Shown: positions 12,111 through 25,063, counted from the stretch's first letter. The stretch: 64,000 nt of DNA from Hydractinia symbiolongicarpus (GCF_029227915.1 NC_079889.1:2356001-2420000); one strand, 5' to 3'. Notes: a model not told the origin generated them from the letters alone. A program made the numbers and translations.

Positions 12111-12734
12111 TGACACAACCAACAAAATAAAGAAGAATAAGAAATAAAAAAAAAAAGAGTTGAGCTGCGAAATATACACGTAACAGTTGGCAAACGTGTA
12201 GTATGAATATAAAATAATACACTATATTTTAGAATACTATTTGAAACTGATCACTGGACAATGAAAGAGGGTTGAAGAAAGGAACTTATACTGTTGTACT
12301 ATATAGTAACATCCGATGAAGAAAGGGTTAGGAAAGAAAATAGTAGAGGAATGACAAACAGGAAACGTGGATAATGGCAGTGATGGATATAATGGTAAAG
12401 TATGTTATCAACATGGTAATATAGTAAATAAAGAAAACGAAGAAAGAAAAAGGAAGGAAAAAATTCAAGAAAAAATGACTAATAAATAAAATAAAAACAA
12501 ATGCAAAAGAGGAAACTGCAAAAATATGAAAGAAAGAAAATGTAAAGGGACTAACAAAAAAAACAAGTTATAATGGAAGAATTGCAATTGAGCATGTTAG
12601 AAGTGTCAGGAAATTAAGTTAGAGATCAAGAGATGTATGCATTGTGTGAAGGCGTAGGTAGAATGAAAAAAGGAAAAAAAATGCCAAACTTGTGAACATT
12701 TGCATGTGAAAGGACTGATAAACAACAGAAATGC

Positions 12735-13620
12735 TTTTAGGTCCCAATTCGGGACAGCCTTTAAATACAAATTCCTGCGTTTTAGGTCCCAGTTTAGGAC
12801 AGCCTTTAAATATATGTTTATGTGTTTTAGGTCCCAATTCGGGACAGCCTTTAAATATATATTCATGAGTTTTAGGTCTCAATTCGGAACAGTTTTAAAT
12901 ATATTTTTATATATTTAGTGTCCCATATTGGGAATTATTTAAATGTATATGTTTTTAAATATACATCAATAAGTTTTAGGTCCCAATTCGGGACAGTCTT
13001 CAAATATATACATATGTGTCTTAGGTCCCAATTCCGGACAGCCTGCAAATATATGATTATGCGTTTTAGGTCCCAATTCGGCACAGCTTTTAAATATATG
13101 TTTATGTGTTTTAGGTCTCAATTCGGGAGAGCCTTTAAATATATTTTCATGGGTTTAGGTCCTAATTCGGAACAGCTTTAAATATATTTTTTATATGTTT
13201 AGCGTCCCATATTGGGAATTCTTTAAATGTATAAGTTTTTAAATATACATCAATAAATTTTAGATCCCAATTTGGGACAGTCCTCAAATATATACATATG
13301 CGTTTTAGGTCCCAATTCGGGACAGCCTGCAAATATATGTTTATGCGTTTTAGCTTCCAATTCGGGACAGCCTTTAAATATATGTTTATGTGTTTTAGGT
13401 CCCAATTCGGAACAACTTTAAATATATTTTTATATATTTAGCGTCCCATATTGGGAATTCTTTAAATGTATATGTTTTTAAATATACATCAATAAGTTTT
13501 AGGTCCCAATTCGAGACAGTCTTCAAATATATACATATGAGTTTTAGGTCCAATTCGGGACAGCCTTCAAATATACGTTGTGTTTTAGGTCCCAATTCTA
13601 GACAGCCTTTAAATATACAT
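12735..13620. repeat. Satellite A: about 45-bp units with GTCCCAATTCGGGAC core
   Basis: Nineteen or so units of about 44-46 bp, consensus near TTTTAGGTCCCAATTCGGGA then CAGCCTTTAAATATATGTTTATGTG. Each carries the 15-bp dyad GTCCC-AATTC-GGGAC. A longer variant unit with GTCCCATATTGGGAAT recurs at about 12,917, 13,203 and 13,441, giving a higher-order pattern. Open frames with 15-residue repeats arise because 45 is divisible by three; they are broken by unit-length changes and I do not call them genes. Confidence 0.9.
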
Positions 13621-14844
13621 TCATCAGTTCTACTACGTTCCAGGTGTTAATCGTATATCTCTTTGAAGAGCAACTTTAAAGCATACCTACTTTTTATACG
13701 TACCAATTTCCTTTAGAGAATCTACGTTTTTAGTTTACAAAACTGCTGCCATTCTTTTAAACTAAAACAATTCTTAATAAGACATTCACATTAGTCTGCG
13801 TACCACACAGAAAGCACCAAAGAATTTTACAATTGATGTTCTAGTATTTATAGGCATATTTACGTTTATACATACCGATTTCGATGGATGAATCAACAAT
13901 TTTTAACAGCATCATCATCAATACACGTGCAAGATTTCTTTGTCGAATTCGTTTATAGTTACATTTATTCCCGCAATATTATTGAAAAGATCCGCAGTCT
14001 ATAATAAAAATTGTAAAGCTTGATTAAAATGAAGTTAAAAATAATAAACGTTTGACTTACCTTGAACAATAACTTCTTTTCTTCTATTGAAACTTTGGCT
14101 TGTGATGCAAATCGCCTCTGGTAAAAAATGCTTGACATGTCAAAAAACTAGCGAATGAAGAAAATATCCAACAAAACGACAAAAAATTCAAAAACGAAAA
14201 ACCGCCGCTGCCGTGTTGTTTTGAAATCAACTATGTCGTAAGTTTAGGGGGGGGGGGTGAAATTCCGTAGTGCTTATGAGCACTGTACGCAATTTCTATA
14301 ACAAACTAGTTGGTGGTCCATATTATTATAATATAGACAATAAAAAAGAATAAACACAGCGAAAACCTTTCGCGTATATACAATAAAAATAATAATAATT
14401 TATAAATTAAATAAATAAGCAGACTTCCGTCCCCACCCCGGATTCTCCCGAACCCCCACCCACCCTAAATACTCTAACGCCGCATAAGTTAATCAATATA
14501 ATTATAAATAAACACAAACATTCGCAAAGCGCACTCAAAACCTCTCAATAGAATGAAAAAATCACAACCCAAGGCCAATGCGTTACCCACAATCCGATTG
14601 AAAAACAGTTATTCTCGACTTTATTTTTTTCAGCTCTTGGGTTGTGGTTTGTAATATAAATGTAAGGTACCTTGAACATTGCCATGCATCTCATCAAATA
14701 AGCCATTAAATAAAATCTTTAAACCATATCGTAAATCCATAACTACTACTTCAATAAATCTCTTTTTAACAAAATAAATAGTACGGTCATAATTTCAATA
14801 TTTGTTTTAAATTTCATTCTAGTAAAGCTTTGTCGAACTTCTTG
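13621..14844. other. Spacer between the two satellites
   Basis: About 1.2 kb without repeat units or a supported gene. A G9 run lies near 14,249. Confidence 0.5.
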
Positions 14845-16220
14845 TTTTTAGTCTCAAATGAGGACAGCCTTTAAACATGTATTGATGTGTTTTAGGTTCT
14901 TAGTCGGGACAACCTTCAAACATATATTGATGTGTTTTAGGTCCCAAGTCAAGACAGCCTTTAAATAAATATCATGTGGTTTAGGACCCAAGTCGGGACA
15001 GCTTTCAAACATATATCATGTGTTTTAGGACCCAAGTCAGGACAGTTTTAAAATATATATTGATGTGTTTTAGGTCCCAAGTAGGGGCAGCCTTCAAACA
15101 TATATTGATGTGTTTTAGGTCCCAAGTCGAGACAGCCTTTAAATAAATATCATGTGGTTTACGACCCAAGTCGGGACAGCTTTCAATCATATATCATGTG
15201 TTTTAGGACCCAAGTCAGGACAGCTTTAAAATATATATTGATGTGTTTTAGGTCCCAAGTAGGGGCAGCCTTCAAACATATATTGATGTGTTTTAGGTCC
15301 CAAGTCGAGACAGCCTTTAAATAAATATCATGTGGTTTACGACCCAAGTCGGGACAGCCTTCAATCATATATCATGTGTTTTAGGACCCAAGTCAGGAGA
15401 GCTTTAAAATTTATATTGATGTGTTTTAGGTCTCAAGTAGGGCAGCCTTCAAACATATATTGATGTGTTTTAGGTCCTAAGTCGAGACAAGCTTTAAATA
15501 AATATCATGTGGTTTACGACCCAAGTCGGGACAGCTTTCAAACATATATCATGTGTTTTAGGACCCAAGTCAGGACAGCTTTAAAATATGTATTGATGTG
15601 TTTTAGGTCCCAAGTAGGGACAACCTTCAAGCATATATTGATGTGTTTTAGGTCCCAAGTCGAGACAGCCTTTAAATAAATATCATGTGGTTTACGACCC
15701 AAGTCGGGACAGCTTTCAATCATATATCATGTGTTTTAGGACCCAAGTCAGGAGAGCTTTAAAATTTATATTGATGTGTTTTAGGTCTCAAGTAGGGCAG
15801 CCTTCAAACATATATTGATGTGTTTTAGGTCCTAAGTCGAGACAAGCTTTAAATAAATATCATGTGGTTTACGACCCAAGTCGGGACAGCTTTCAAACAT
15901 ATATCATGTGTTTTAGGACCCAAGTCAGGACAGCTTTAAAATATGTATTGATGTGTTTTAGGTCCCAAGTAGGGACAACCTTCAAGCATATATTGATGTG
16001 TTTTAGGTCCCAAGTCGAGACAGTCTTTAAATAAATATCATGCGGTTCAGGACCCAAGTCGGAACAGCTTTTAAACATATATCATGTGTTTTAGGACCCA
16101 AGTCAGGACAGCTTTAAAATATATATTGATGTGTTTTAGGTCCCAAGTCGAGACAGCCTTTAAATATGTATTGATGTGTTTTAGGTCCCAAGTCGGGACA
16201 GCCTCCAAGCATATATTGTT
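14845..16220. repeat. Satellite B: about 45-bp units in 178-bp and 355-bp higher-order repeats
   Basis: About 31 units of TTTTAGGTCCCAAGTCGGGA then CAGCCTTCAAACATATATTGATGTG. From about 14,990 to 16,080 the array repeats every 177-178 bp (four units), recognised by the unit that reads TTTACGACCCAAGTCGGGAC. Marker variants such as CAGGAGAGCTTTAAAATTT recur exactly 355 bp apart (about 15,395 and 15,750), showing a further eight-unit level. The unit is homologous to satellite A but with CAAGTC in place of CAATTC. Confidence 0.9.
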
Positions 16221-17279
16221 TGACGGCCTTTTAAATTTAGGTATGAAAATTAATTCTTTAACTTCCACTTTGGTAACGCTTATATCTGATCAATCTTCTT
16301 ATGTCCTTTTTCTTCTTTTCTTTCTTCTTTCTTCTTTTCTTCACTTTTTTTTTTCTTTTTTCTTCTTTCTTGATGTAGAAAAATGTACGACTTACCGATA
16401 TAAGAAATTTATGTTGACAACTGACATTTGGTGTGTGTGAGTAAAACAAAAAATAAGTTTGCTTCAGAAACATGTTTTTGAAACAAACTTGTAGGCGTCC
16501 GAAGGTTGATGTCAGTTGTCAAAAATCCGAATAAGCCTTTTAAATCATACTTTTTGAAAATTTTTTTTTTGATAAAAATGTTTTTTGTTAATGTAATTTT
16601 TAAATTTTCATAAAGATAAGAAGCAGCTTATTTGGACTACCTTCGTTTTTGGGGTAAACTTAAAACTAAGAATGCTTTCAAAACAACACTTAAAAACGCG
16701 TGCTCGTTATATGTATCTTTATGACAAAGCCATTAATGGCATAACCATAAAACACAACGTATGTTGTGTAACATAAACAAATATTAAAAAAAGAAAATAA
16801 ACAACACACCTGATTGCTTAACTGCTCATCCATCGAGAACATCTTAACCTATATGGTGAAGGATGAGCAGTAGAAATATCAAAAAATGAAAGACGCGTCC
16901 CTTATCTAAGCCTGCCTACCTGCCTACTTACTTAGAGACCTCCCTACCTTACGCGCGCAGTCCTGCCTACCTGCCTACTTACTTAGAAACTTACCTTAAG
17001 CGCGAAACAGAAACAAAAGAGAGACAAATTCTACTTGAAATGCTGCTTTTTCCTTTTTTCTTCGTTTTCATTCTCACTTGTCAATGCTTTGACCATTCAT
17101 CCTTCTTCTGGTTTTGTGTTGTCAGCATCAATGTTTCTTCTTTTTTTTCATTCTTTCTTCTACTTTCTTCTCTTTTATCTTCATTGGACATTGTGTTCGG
17201 ACATTCAGTCTTTCTCTTGATTTGTGTTTCAACGACAACTTTCCTTCCCAAGCTTTCTAATAAGGGAAAAAATGAAACA
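16221..17279. other. Intergenic, pyrimidine-rich tracts
   Basis: Contains TC-rich tracts (16,300-16,370 and 17,040-17,220) and a duplicated CCTGCCTACCTGCCTACTTA word near 16,911 and 16,962. No supported gene. Confidence 0.5.
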
Positions 17280-17283
17280 AAAT

Positions 17284-17321
<38 letters not shown>

Positions 17322-19000
17322 GGAAAACAAAGTGCAAGCAGTGAAAAAGACAAACGAACAAAAAAAACCAAAGAGAAAAGGAAACAAAAAAAATGTTATT
17401 TTCAACCCAACTCCGAAACCAGCTTACTAACCAATCAACTAACCAACCTACTAACCAACTTCCTAACCAATCAACTAACCAACAAAACAAACTAACAAAC
17501 CAACCAAACAACAAGCCACCTAACCAACCAAAGATTACACCAACCAACAAATCAAACTACCGACTTACCAATCCACCAACAAAATAACCAACCAACAAAC
17601 CAACCAACAAACAAACAAACAAACCAATAAAGCAACCAACCAACACATCAAACCACCAACTTACCAATCAACCAGCATACAAATAAATTAAATTAATAAG
17701 CCAATCAATTAATCAATCAACCACTCAACCATCTTCCCAACCATAAAAATGTTTAATCCATCAACTGATCCACTAATCAACCAACAGATATAACCAACCA
17801 ATCAAACTACCAACTTACCAATCAACCAGTATGCAAATAAATCAAACCAATAAGTCAATCAATCAATCAACCAACAAACCAGCTTAGCAACCACCAAAAT
17901 ATTTAATCAACCAATCAAACCCATTAACCAACCAAACTATAGATCTACCAATCAACCAGCCTACAAATAATTTAAACCAACAAACCAACCAACAAACCAC
18001 CAAACCGAGCAACCAAACATCCAAACAATCAACTAACCAATCAACAAATTAAACCAAACAACCAAACTACAAACTGGCCAATCAACCAGCCTACAAAAAA
18101 CTTAAATCAACAAACCAACCATATAATCAGTAAGCCAAGCAAGCAACTAAATAAACAACCAACCAATCAATCAATAAGTCTACAAGTAAATTAACCAATC
18201 AATAAAACAGTTCACCAACCTAGTGACCAGTCTACTAACTAACCAACCAACAAAAAAAGTCAACCAATCAACTTACCAGCCTCCAAACCAATTAAACCAA
18301 CCAACCAAACCACCAACTTACCAGTTAACCAGCCTACAAATAAATTTACCAAACAAATAGCCAAACAACTAAAACACAGACAAACTAAAGCAACGAACCA
18401 ATCAGCCAATCAAACAATTAAGCAACCGAAATAAACCAACAAACCAACCAACAAACCAATTAAACAACCAGCCAAATTACCAAACAATCAACTAACCAAC
18501 CAAGCATTCTCTTAATAACCTATAAATAAGTGAACCACTCAACCACTCAACCAATCAACCACTTAAAAACCAAAGAAACTGCAAGGATCAGCGAATCAAC
18601 CAACTTACCATCCAACCTAGAAACAAGTTAAATTAACTACATAATTAAACCAACCAACCGGCCAAAGAACCAATCAAATAACCGACCCAACCAATCAATC
18701 AACTTGCCAACTAACAAAAAAATCAAACCAACAAGACTACCAATAACTAACTAATCAACTAAGCGATCAACCGACCAACTTACCAACCATACAATTAATT
18801 AATCAACCAGTCAACCAACCAAGAAATTAAATCAATTAATTAACCAGGAAGCAAGGACGGACAAGCTAACAAACCAGCCAACCATTTAGCACACTGAACA
18901 ATTATACCTATCAACCAACCAACCAACCAACAAAAAATTGAATCAATGTAGCAACAAATCAAAAATATAAAAATTAACAAACAACCAACAAGAAACCATT
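17280..19000. repeat. CAA microsatellite and degenerate CCAA/TCAA array
   Basis: A pure (CAA)n run at about 17,284-17,321 is followed by 1.6 kb of degenerate AACC/AATC tetranucleotides with very little G on the plus strand. A longer motif, CCAACTTACCAATCAACCAG then C(C/A)TACAAATAAATTAAACCAA, recurs near 17,650, 17,805, 17,940, 18,065 and 18,310, so the array also has a unit of roughly 130-150 bp. Confidence 0.85.
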
Positions 19001-19369
19001 AAAATAATAAGCATAGTATAAGAAAAGCGTGTAATTTCTTACTAGAATCACCAAAAAACTTGAACATTTTCATCATAAAGAACTTAGCTTTGTCTTGGAA
19101 AGAAAAATTGGAAGTGGCAAACACGTATTTTTTTTATAAGCATGACATTTATAAGCATTTGTAGGCTTGAATTGATCATTTTTTAGGTATATGTTAAGCA
19201 TTATGTGAAGCCTAAGAATATGTTGTGAAGTTTTTTTGTTTTTTGTTTCGTGAGCAATTTTTCTTGACAACAATACAGTTTAAAACTTTTCATACTACAG
19301 TATTAATAACAAAAGATTTCTACTTAAATATAAGGATTTTTTATGGATTGATATTTTTTTTCCAATACC

Positions 19370-19545
19370 GTAATGCTTCGAGTAAACGCCCCCTTCTATT
19401 GAGAGCCCCCTTCTATTAAACGCCCCCTCGAATACACCCCCCCCCCCCCCCCCGTTTCAGTCATTTTGTAAATAAATGCCCCCTCCCCCCAAATAGACGC
19501 CCCCTCCCCTCATAAGGGGGCGTCTATTTGGGGGGAGTTCAATAC
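19370..19545. repeat. C-rich palindromic repeat (AACGCCCCCT type)
   Basis: Repeated AAACGCCCCCTTCTATT-like words and a C-run lead into AAATAGACGCCCCCTCCCCT, which is closed by its inverted copy AGGGGGCGTCTATTT at about 19,512-19,532. Confidence 0.6.
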
Positions 19546-19583
19546 GTAGATATTATTAGTGATTTATAAAAAAAACCCTGTGA

Positions 19584-19670
19584 CTCCACCTCGCACCTAA
19601 AGCCCTTTTCTATTTATCCTCGCCGTCTACGATTGTTAGAAATAGGAAAGAAGCCCTGGGAATGAGGTAG
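19584..19670. repeat. MITE-like repeat, CCTCG/CCCTGGGAATGAGG family
   Basis: Left end ACTCCACCTCGCAC, right end GCCCTGGGAATGAGGTAGAGT, with partly pairing interior (CCTTTTCTATTT against AAATAGGAAAG). The left end is decayed. Confidence 0.5.
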
Positions 19671-21763
19671 AGTGAGACTTTTTTATTTCCGTAAATTAAT
19701 TGTGCTTCCAATCATGAATAAAGATTTAAAAAGAGTTTTCAAAACTTTAACGTAAGGCTGGATGTCCACTCGAAAGAAAATAGATCGGAACGGAGCAAGA
19801 AAAATACTTAAATTTAATTGGCTATCTACTAATAATTCATTTCATTTCCGTTGCTGTCCGAAAGAAAAGTTAAAACGGGTTTAACTTTCCGATCCGTTAA
19901 TTCGTTTATGAGTGGAAATAGACCATTCCTGAATTTCTTTTTATGCCAAAATCAATTAAAGAGGTCGATACCAAAAATGATTCTTATCCCTAAGGTTCTT
20001 ATCACAAGGTAGAACAAATAATCTAATTTCATAAATAATTCTGTTCGTTAAGTGCCTCATTTCTGAGCTGAAAGTTACGGTCAAACCCTTTATATAGCCG
20101 AGCTTTCTAAGAATAGCCTCGTTTTTTGAAATTAATATTTTCTTCAAATCTAAATAAAATCCAGAATATTATATTGCCCTAAAAACTTCAAGTTTTGTCA
20201 TGATAATTTGATATTCTATATGAACATCCTTATTTCATAAAATTTTGGTTGACGTCATAATTATTATAATTTATGAAATTTGGGAAAGGTGTATTCACAA
20301 ACAAAAAATAAGAGCAAATAAAACACATACCTGTGCGTTTTTACTAAAATACGACATCGAAATGTTGTAGCGGGGTTGTTCGTGTGTTTCGTCTGTGCTG
20401 TTCAAGAATCTAAAATTAAAATATTTTGAGGTAAAACTAACTAATTTAAGGAGATTAATTTGCGCGTAAAAAAACTTTATATTTTTTTTTATTATTATTA
20501 TTATTTTTTTCTATCTCACAAAAATTTTGGAAAACTCGGTATTCGCGAAATTCGCAAAAATTCAATTATCGCCAAATTTATTTCCTATTTCCGAAATTTG
20601 AAGAATATTGTAAGAATAATGCGAAGGCTCGATCCTCAGACAACATATATTTTTTATTTCTAAAACAATTGAAAAGGTGTTTGAATTTTATTATTGCCTT
20701 ATTAATTTACCAATTGTTTAAATGATACCGTCTTTTCCACAATTTTACTCAATGTTAGATGATTTCAAAATTATTTGAGGTTCGAAAAGTCATGAGCAGA
20801 AAATACAATATTTATAAAGATTTTTATTCTCCTAAATAAAGCTCTTAAGGATCTGTATAAATTTGAAAAAATGTCCTTAAATCCTTTGTTTCAAAAATTC
20901 ATTTTATTGTCACGAAATATTACTTGCTTAATTGGCGAAAATTGGTTCTCACTAAAATTAATTCAAAGGTAATTTTTCAGCACAACATTTTTTTCTCGGA
21001 TTTTTAAATATAATTTTTAAAGGAATAAAAAAGGACTATTACTTTTCTTGGCAAATATTCATAATTATATAATTACATATATCTTTTTTTTCTTACGAAA
21101 ATATATTTTCTTGCAAAATTTTAATTTCAATTATAATTTTAATTATATTAATTTTCGCTATTTACCTCACCTTTTTTTCCAACTTTTAAAGCTTTTTTTT
21201 CCAATTTTCGAGGTCTTTTTCTGATTCTCGTGTGCATTTCAAGCCACTTGTTCAGAAATTGCCGCCAAATTGAACAATCATGTCAATTTCATGGCTCTCC
21301 TTATTAAACTTCTTTTTATCTTATTAGTTTAGATTTCAGTTTTGTCTCCGAGAAGAAGAGTATTTTCTGTAGTACAATCAATTTTGTGTAAAAATAGATA
21401 TTCGTGAAATGTTAGCCTTATAGAAAAAGAGCAGTCTCTTCGGTGCAATCAATTTCGATTAAAAATAGAAAAGTTAGCCTTCTTTTCTTTACAGTACAGT
21501 CAATTTCATTTAAAAATAGATAACCATAAAAAGTAGGACCTAGTCTCCTTTTGCTTAAAAATGCACATGTGTAAACAACAATGCTCAAGTTGGAATAAAA
21601 ATTTTGTCAACTTTTACGGACAATTTCTTTCCTGGGTAGTATACAACATCGGAATTTTTTATTCTTTCCAATTTTTCGATTTATTTATTTATCTAAAATT
21701 ACCATTTTATGATGAATGGATGAAGGTTGTCAGGCAAAACAAAAATAGCCACAAAGTATCCCC
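19671..21763. other. Intergenic, AT-rich
   Basis: No gene or repeat that I can support. Local near-duplicates near 21,360-21,530 (ATCAATTT..TAAAAATAGATA words) suggest a decayed tandem repeat. Confidence 0.5.
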
Positions 21764-21833
21764 AACCTCGTCCCTAGATTTTTTCTAGCCTATAATATTC
21801 AGACGGAACATCTTCGTACCTGGGGACGAGGTT
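21764..21833. repeat. MITE-like hairpin, AACCTCGTCCC..GGGGACGAGGTT
   Basis: Ends AACCTCGTCCCTAG and CCTGGGGACGAGGTT are inverted copies of one another with one or two differences; a 40-bp AT-rich interior separates them. Confidence 0.7.
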
Positions 21834-22308
21834 GAATAACCCCTATCACATTAGTCGTTGAATATTATTTGTCGGGGAAAAAGTTAGTCGAGAAAATACA
21901 CTCGATAGAAAAAATTTTGTTAGCAAATTTTCGTTTGGGAAAAAAAATCGTGGCTTTTCTCAACGAATTTTTTTCTCATGAAGTGCAAGATATTGCCACA
22001 AGATAGGAGTAAGCAACCAGTCAGCGTGAATTTTTTGGAAAATTGGGCAAAATCGAGTTCGAGCGAAAAACTCTTCAACACGTGGTCGTGCAAACTATTT
22101 TCCTAAATTTGATTGGTTGTGCAAATTTTTTTTTCAAACCTGATTCGTTAATAACCACATTTGTTTCGAGTTGATTGAGTGCCGATGTGAACACAAATAA
22201 TCATCAAGTTCATTGGGTGCTGATTAAACATAAAAAACTAGTACGGTGACACACTGGGGCGACGGCCAGACAACTATTTCTTTGTTTAAATAGGCCAAGC
22301 AATAGCAA
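21834..22308. other. Intergenic, no gene seen
   Basis: Contains repeated words GTTCATTGGGTGCTGAT (22,207) and GTTTATTGGGTGCCGATGTG (22,769), and GTGCCGATGTGAACACAAA at about 22,180 and 22,778, marking a dispersed duplicate of unknown type. Confidence 0.4.
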
Positions 22309-22367
22309 CCTCGATCACAGGGCCTGCAGCGTGATATCCTCATATCAAAAAACGCTTGGGATCGAGG
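22309..22367. repeat. MITE-like hairpin, CCTCGATC family
   Basis: Left end CCTCGATCACAGGGCCTGCA, right end AAAACGCTTGGGATCGAGG. It is a shorter, partly deleted relative of the copy at 4,396-4,489. Confidence 0.65.
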
Positions 22368-23000
22368 TTAAAATCAATAGCAACCTACGCTACGCTTGGA
22401 CTCCAGGTTAATGTCATCAAATTATAAAAGAGAAAACAAACACTTTTATAAAACTGAGTGGTGTATTTGAATTTATCAGCAAAACCTGCGTCACTGTGTG
22501 TTACGTTCGCCGATACAAACTAGACAACACCGTCGAGAGCTCGTCCCCACGCAGTGATTGATGGAGATAGCCATCAGCTCAAGAAAACATGTTTGAGTAA
22601 TTATAATGATTTCCCTTATCCAAAGAGTACTGTTGTTTTTGCCTCGCGTTAACAATAGATATAATGGCACCGAAACTGCGCATCAAAGTACAACTCTATA
22701 CAAAAAAACCCAAATAATATCAGGGATGATATCGCGCCCTAATCACCCTCAAGCGGTTAATCATTAAGTTTATTGGGTGCCGATGTGAACACAAACGCTT
22801 TTCTCTAAGATAACGTTCACGGATGTTATATCTTTTCAGTGCAAATATTAAATTCTGTCTCTTTTAAATAAAGGATTTGTTTATGTCAAGACTGAGTTTT
22901 TATTGGATCAAACATATTTTAATTATAGATTTACGATAAGCTTAAATAGCAACATGACCTTCGAAAAAACAAAATTAAACGTAAAAGGAGGATAGAGGGC

Positions 23001-23112
23001 AACCTAGTGCCCAAGTCATGATGCATCTTTTCTTGCATCAATCGGCGATACTTCGCCTTTAGTTTAGCCATGGGAACAAGGTTGGTGAGAAAAGGAAAAC
23101 CTCGTCCCCAAG
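23001..23112. repeat. MITE-like repeats, AACCTAGTGCCC..GGGAACAAGGTT and partial copy
   Basis: A copy with ends AACCTAGTGCCC and CCATGGGAACAAGGTT (to about 23,086) is followed by a partial same-orientation end AACCTCGTCCCCAAG. Confidence 0.55.
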
Positions 23113-24063
23113 ACATCTTTTCGATGTTCTTTGTATTGACTCCGTCTGCAGTTAAGACATGGTTACTTATTTCATTTTTTTTTTCTTTCTTGAAATTAAA
23201 ACTTCGTGTTTCTTATTAGAAACTGGCCTAGTTAACTATGCTTTCTACAAGGATATCAAATACAGTTTCTTTCAAACAGAAAGCTTAGCCTCAAACAAAT
23301 GTCAGAGCAAATCCCTAAAATTCAAATCCACCTCATAGCAAACCCTGGATTACAATAAATGCACAGGTGGCATGCTCAATTATATTTGTTCTGGTAAGTG
23401 AGATCATTTGCACTCAGAACAACGGATATTTCACGTGAACAAGGAATAGATTTAACCAATCAAAAAGCGCGGTCAGTATTTTGACCGCAGAAAAAAACGT
23501 TTAAGTCCCAGCGTAATTTTTCCCATAGCTATTCCGATTTTCTGGTGGTAATAAAAATTATGCTCGGCTTCCTGGTTAATTAGAAACACGTGTGTATAGA
23601 TGATACCTGATCTATTGTTGGCACTATAGATGATTCCTGATCTATTGTTGTCACTTCTAGACAAGTGAATCAGACGAATAAAATTGTTGCTTCCAATTTC
23701 ACTGTTTTTTTAAAAAAAAGACGAAAAAGGCATTTCATTTATTTAATTTTTTTTGTATACATGTTGATGAATTATGATTTTAATTAAATATCAAATTAAA
23801 TATACCTTTTTTAACTTTAAAATTTAAGAATTTTTTGCTTGTTGTCCGTGCTTGCTTGGTTTCTTATAAGAGTAGTGCTTAGAATTTTTAAGATTAACAA
23901 GTATATTATTAATCGAGCACGGATTTTTATTTCGTTTTCCGTGCTAACGCTTGTGGTAAAGAGCGAGAGTGTTCTTGATTTTGAATAGGCGACCTATTTC
24001 TGTTAATTAGACTATCAACATGGTTTCTGCTGCCTGTCGCTTTTTCATTGCTTCCGTATTTCC
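23113..24063. other. Intergenic
   Basis: No supported gene. A short direct duplication of TAGATGAT(A/T)CCTGATCTATTGTTG occurs at about 23,597 and 23,629. Confidence 0.45.
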
Positions 24064-24480
24064 TCAAATAAGCGCCGCAACGCTTAATAAATTTTCTTGA
24101 TTAAAGGGCGGCGCTAATAAGAGGGCGGCGCTTATTAAAAAGTTTTATATTTCAGCTATTAAATATTTCGGGGGTATAAACATTTAAGCACAAAAAAGAC
24201 AATTAGAATTATGTTTTTGAAATGCTTCTAGCCAAGTTTCAATGTTTTGCAATGAATAAAATTTTTCCTCAAATTATGCACGAAGAAAGGAAATAATCAA
24301 GAAGTGGAAGAATTTACAAATAAAAAAACAAAAAATATGAATAAAAATAGTCGTTTTTGTTTCTCTATAAGTACGCATTTTGATGTGGCGCTTAATAGAG
24401 GGCAGCCCTTATTTTGCATTCTAAATTATAGATGCGGCGTTTATTAGTGGGCGGAGCGAATAAAAGGGCGGCGACAATGT
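24064..24480. repeat. Repeat with GCGGCGCTTATT dyads
   Basis: AATAAGCGCCGC and its inverse GGGCGGCGCTTATTAA recur, with related words GCGGCGCTAATAAGAGG and GGCGTTTATTAGTGGGCGG, giving several nested hairpins. The layout suggests a decayed palindromic element. Confidence 0.5.
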
Positions 24481-24744
24481 TAGCTGAAAACGTTTTATTG
24501 AACTTTCAATGACCCAAGTATATATTTGATTACTATTTGTTATCAGAAAATTGCGTTTTGTTTGTTTTGATTTAAGAATGCATGTCATGTCTTCTTTTCT
24601 TAACAGCCACGGTTACATCTGAAAAACGACTAAATTTTATGCAGAATATTTTCGAAATAGCCTAAATAAATAGCCTAATAAACATTTCTGGAGATTCTCC
24701 TAAGTCATTATTCTAATAGTCTAGTCTAATTTGCTGTTGTCACT

Positions 24745-25063
24745 TATCCACATCCCCAGGGTCCCTTAGCCCCTGAGCTGTTATTACGGAAGCGCTATCA
24801 AACTTATCAAAAATGCCCTGGGAACGAGATTTGTTGTCACTTACTGTACACTTTTTTGTCAGCAGGTATCGCGCTTATGCATGGATTTTGATTTTGTTCT
24901 TAAATAAGCACTGGTGTAAAAAACTAAAGCATGCATGAGAACGATTGGCAAGCAAAAGGATTATAATCGGAAAAGAAAGTAATTTCAATTTTCATGCTGT
25001 TTTATGCTTGTCACAACCTTGTCCCCAAGTTTTGTTAGGCTTTGCGGACGAGGTTGACGCTTG
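24745..25063. repeat. Two MITE-like hairpins of the CCCAGGG/GAGG family
   Basis: The first (about 24,747-24,829) has CATCCCCAGGGTCCC and GCCCTGGGAACGAGATTT as ends; the second (about 25,016-25,060) has AACCTTGTCCCCAAG and GCGGACGAGGTT. Confidence 0.55.

Noticed and set aside
14845-16220. Resemblance to a CRISPR array (short regular repeats with dyad)
   Set aside because: There are no unique spacers; every unit is a variant of the same 45-bp sequence, and the genome is eukaryotic.
12606-16268. Open frames with 15-residue repeats across the satellites on both strands
   Set aside because: They arise because the 45-bp unit is divisible by three; frames break at length-variant units and both strands are equally open.
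17035-17587. Asparagine-, threonine- or valine-rich open frames over the CAA/CCAA array
   Set aside because: Pure simple-sequence translation, with no start context or flanking coding signal.
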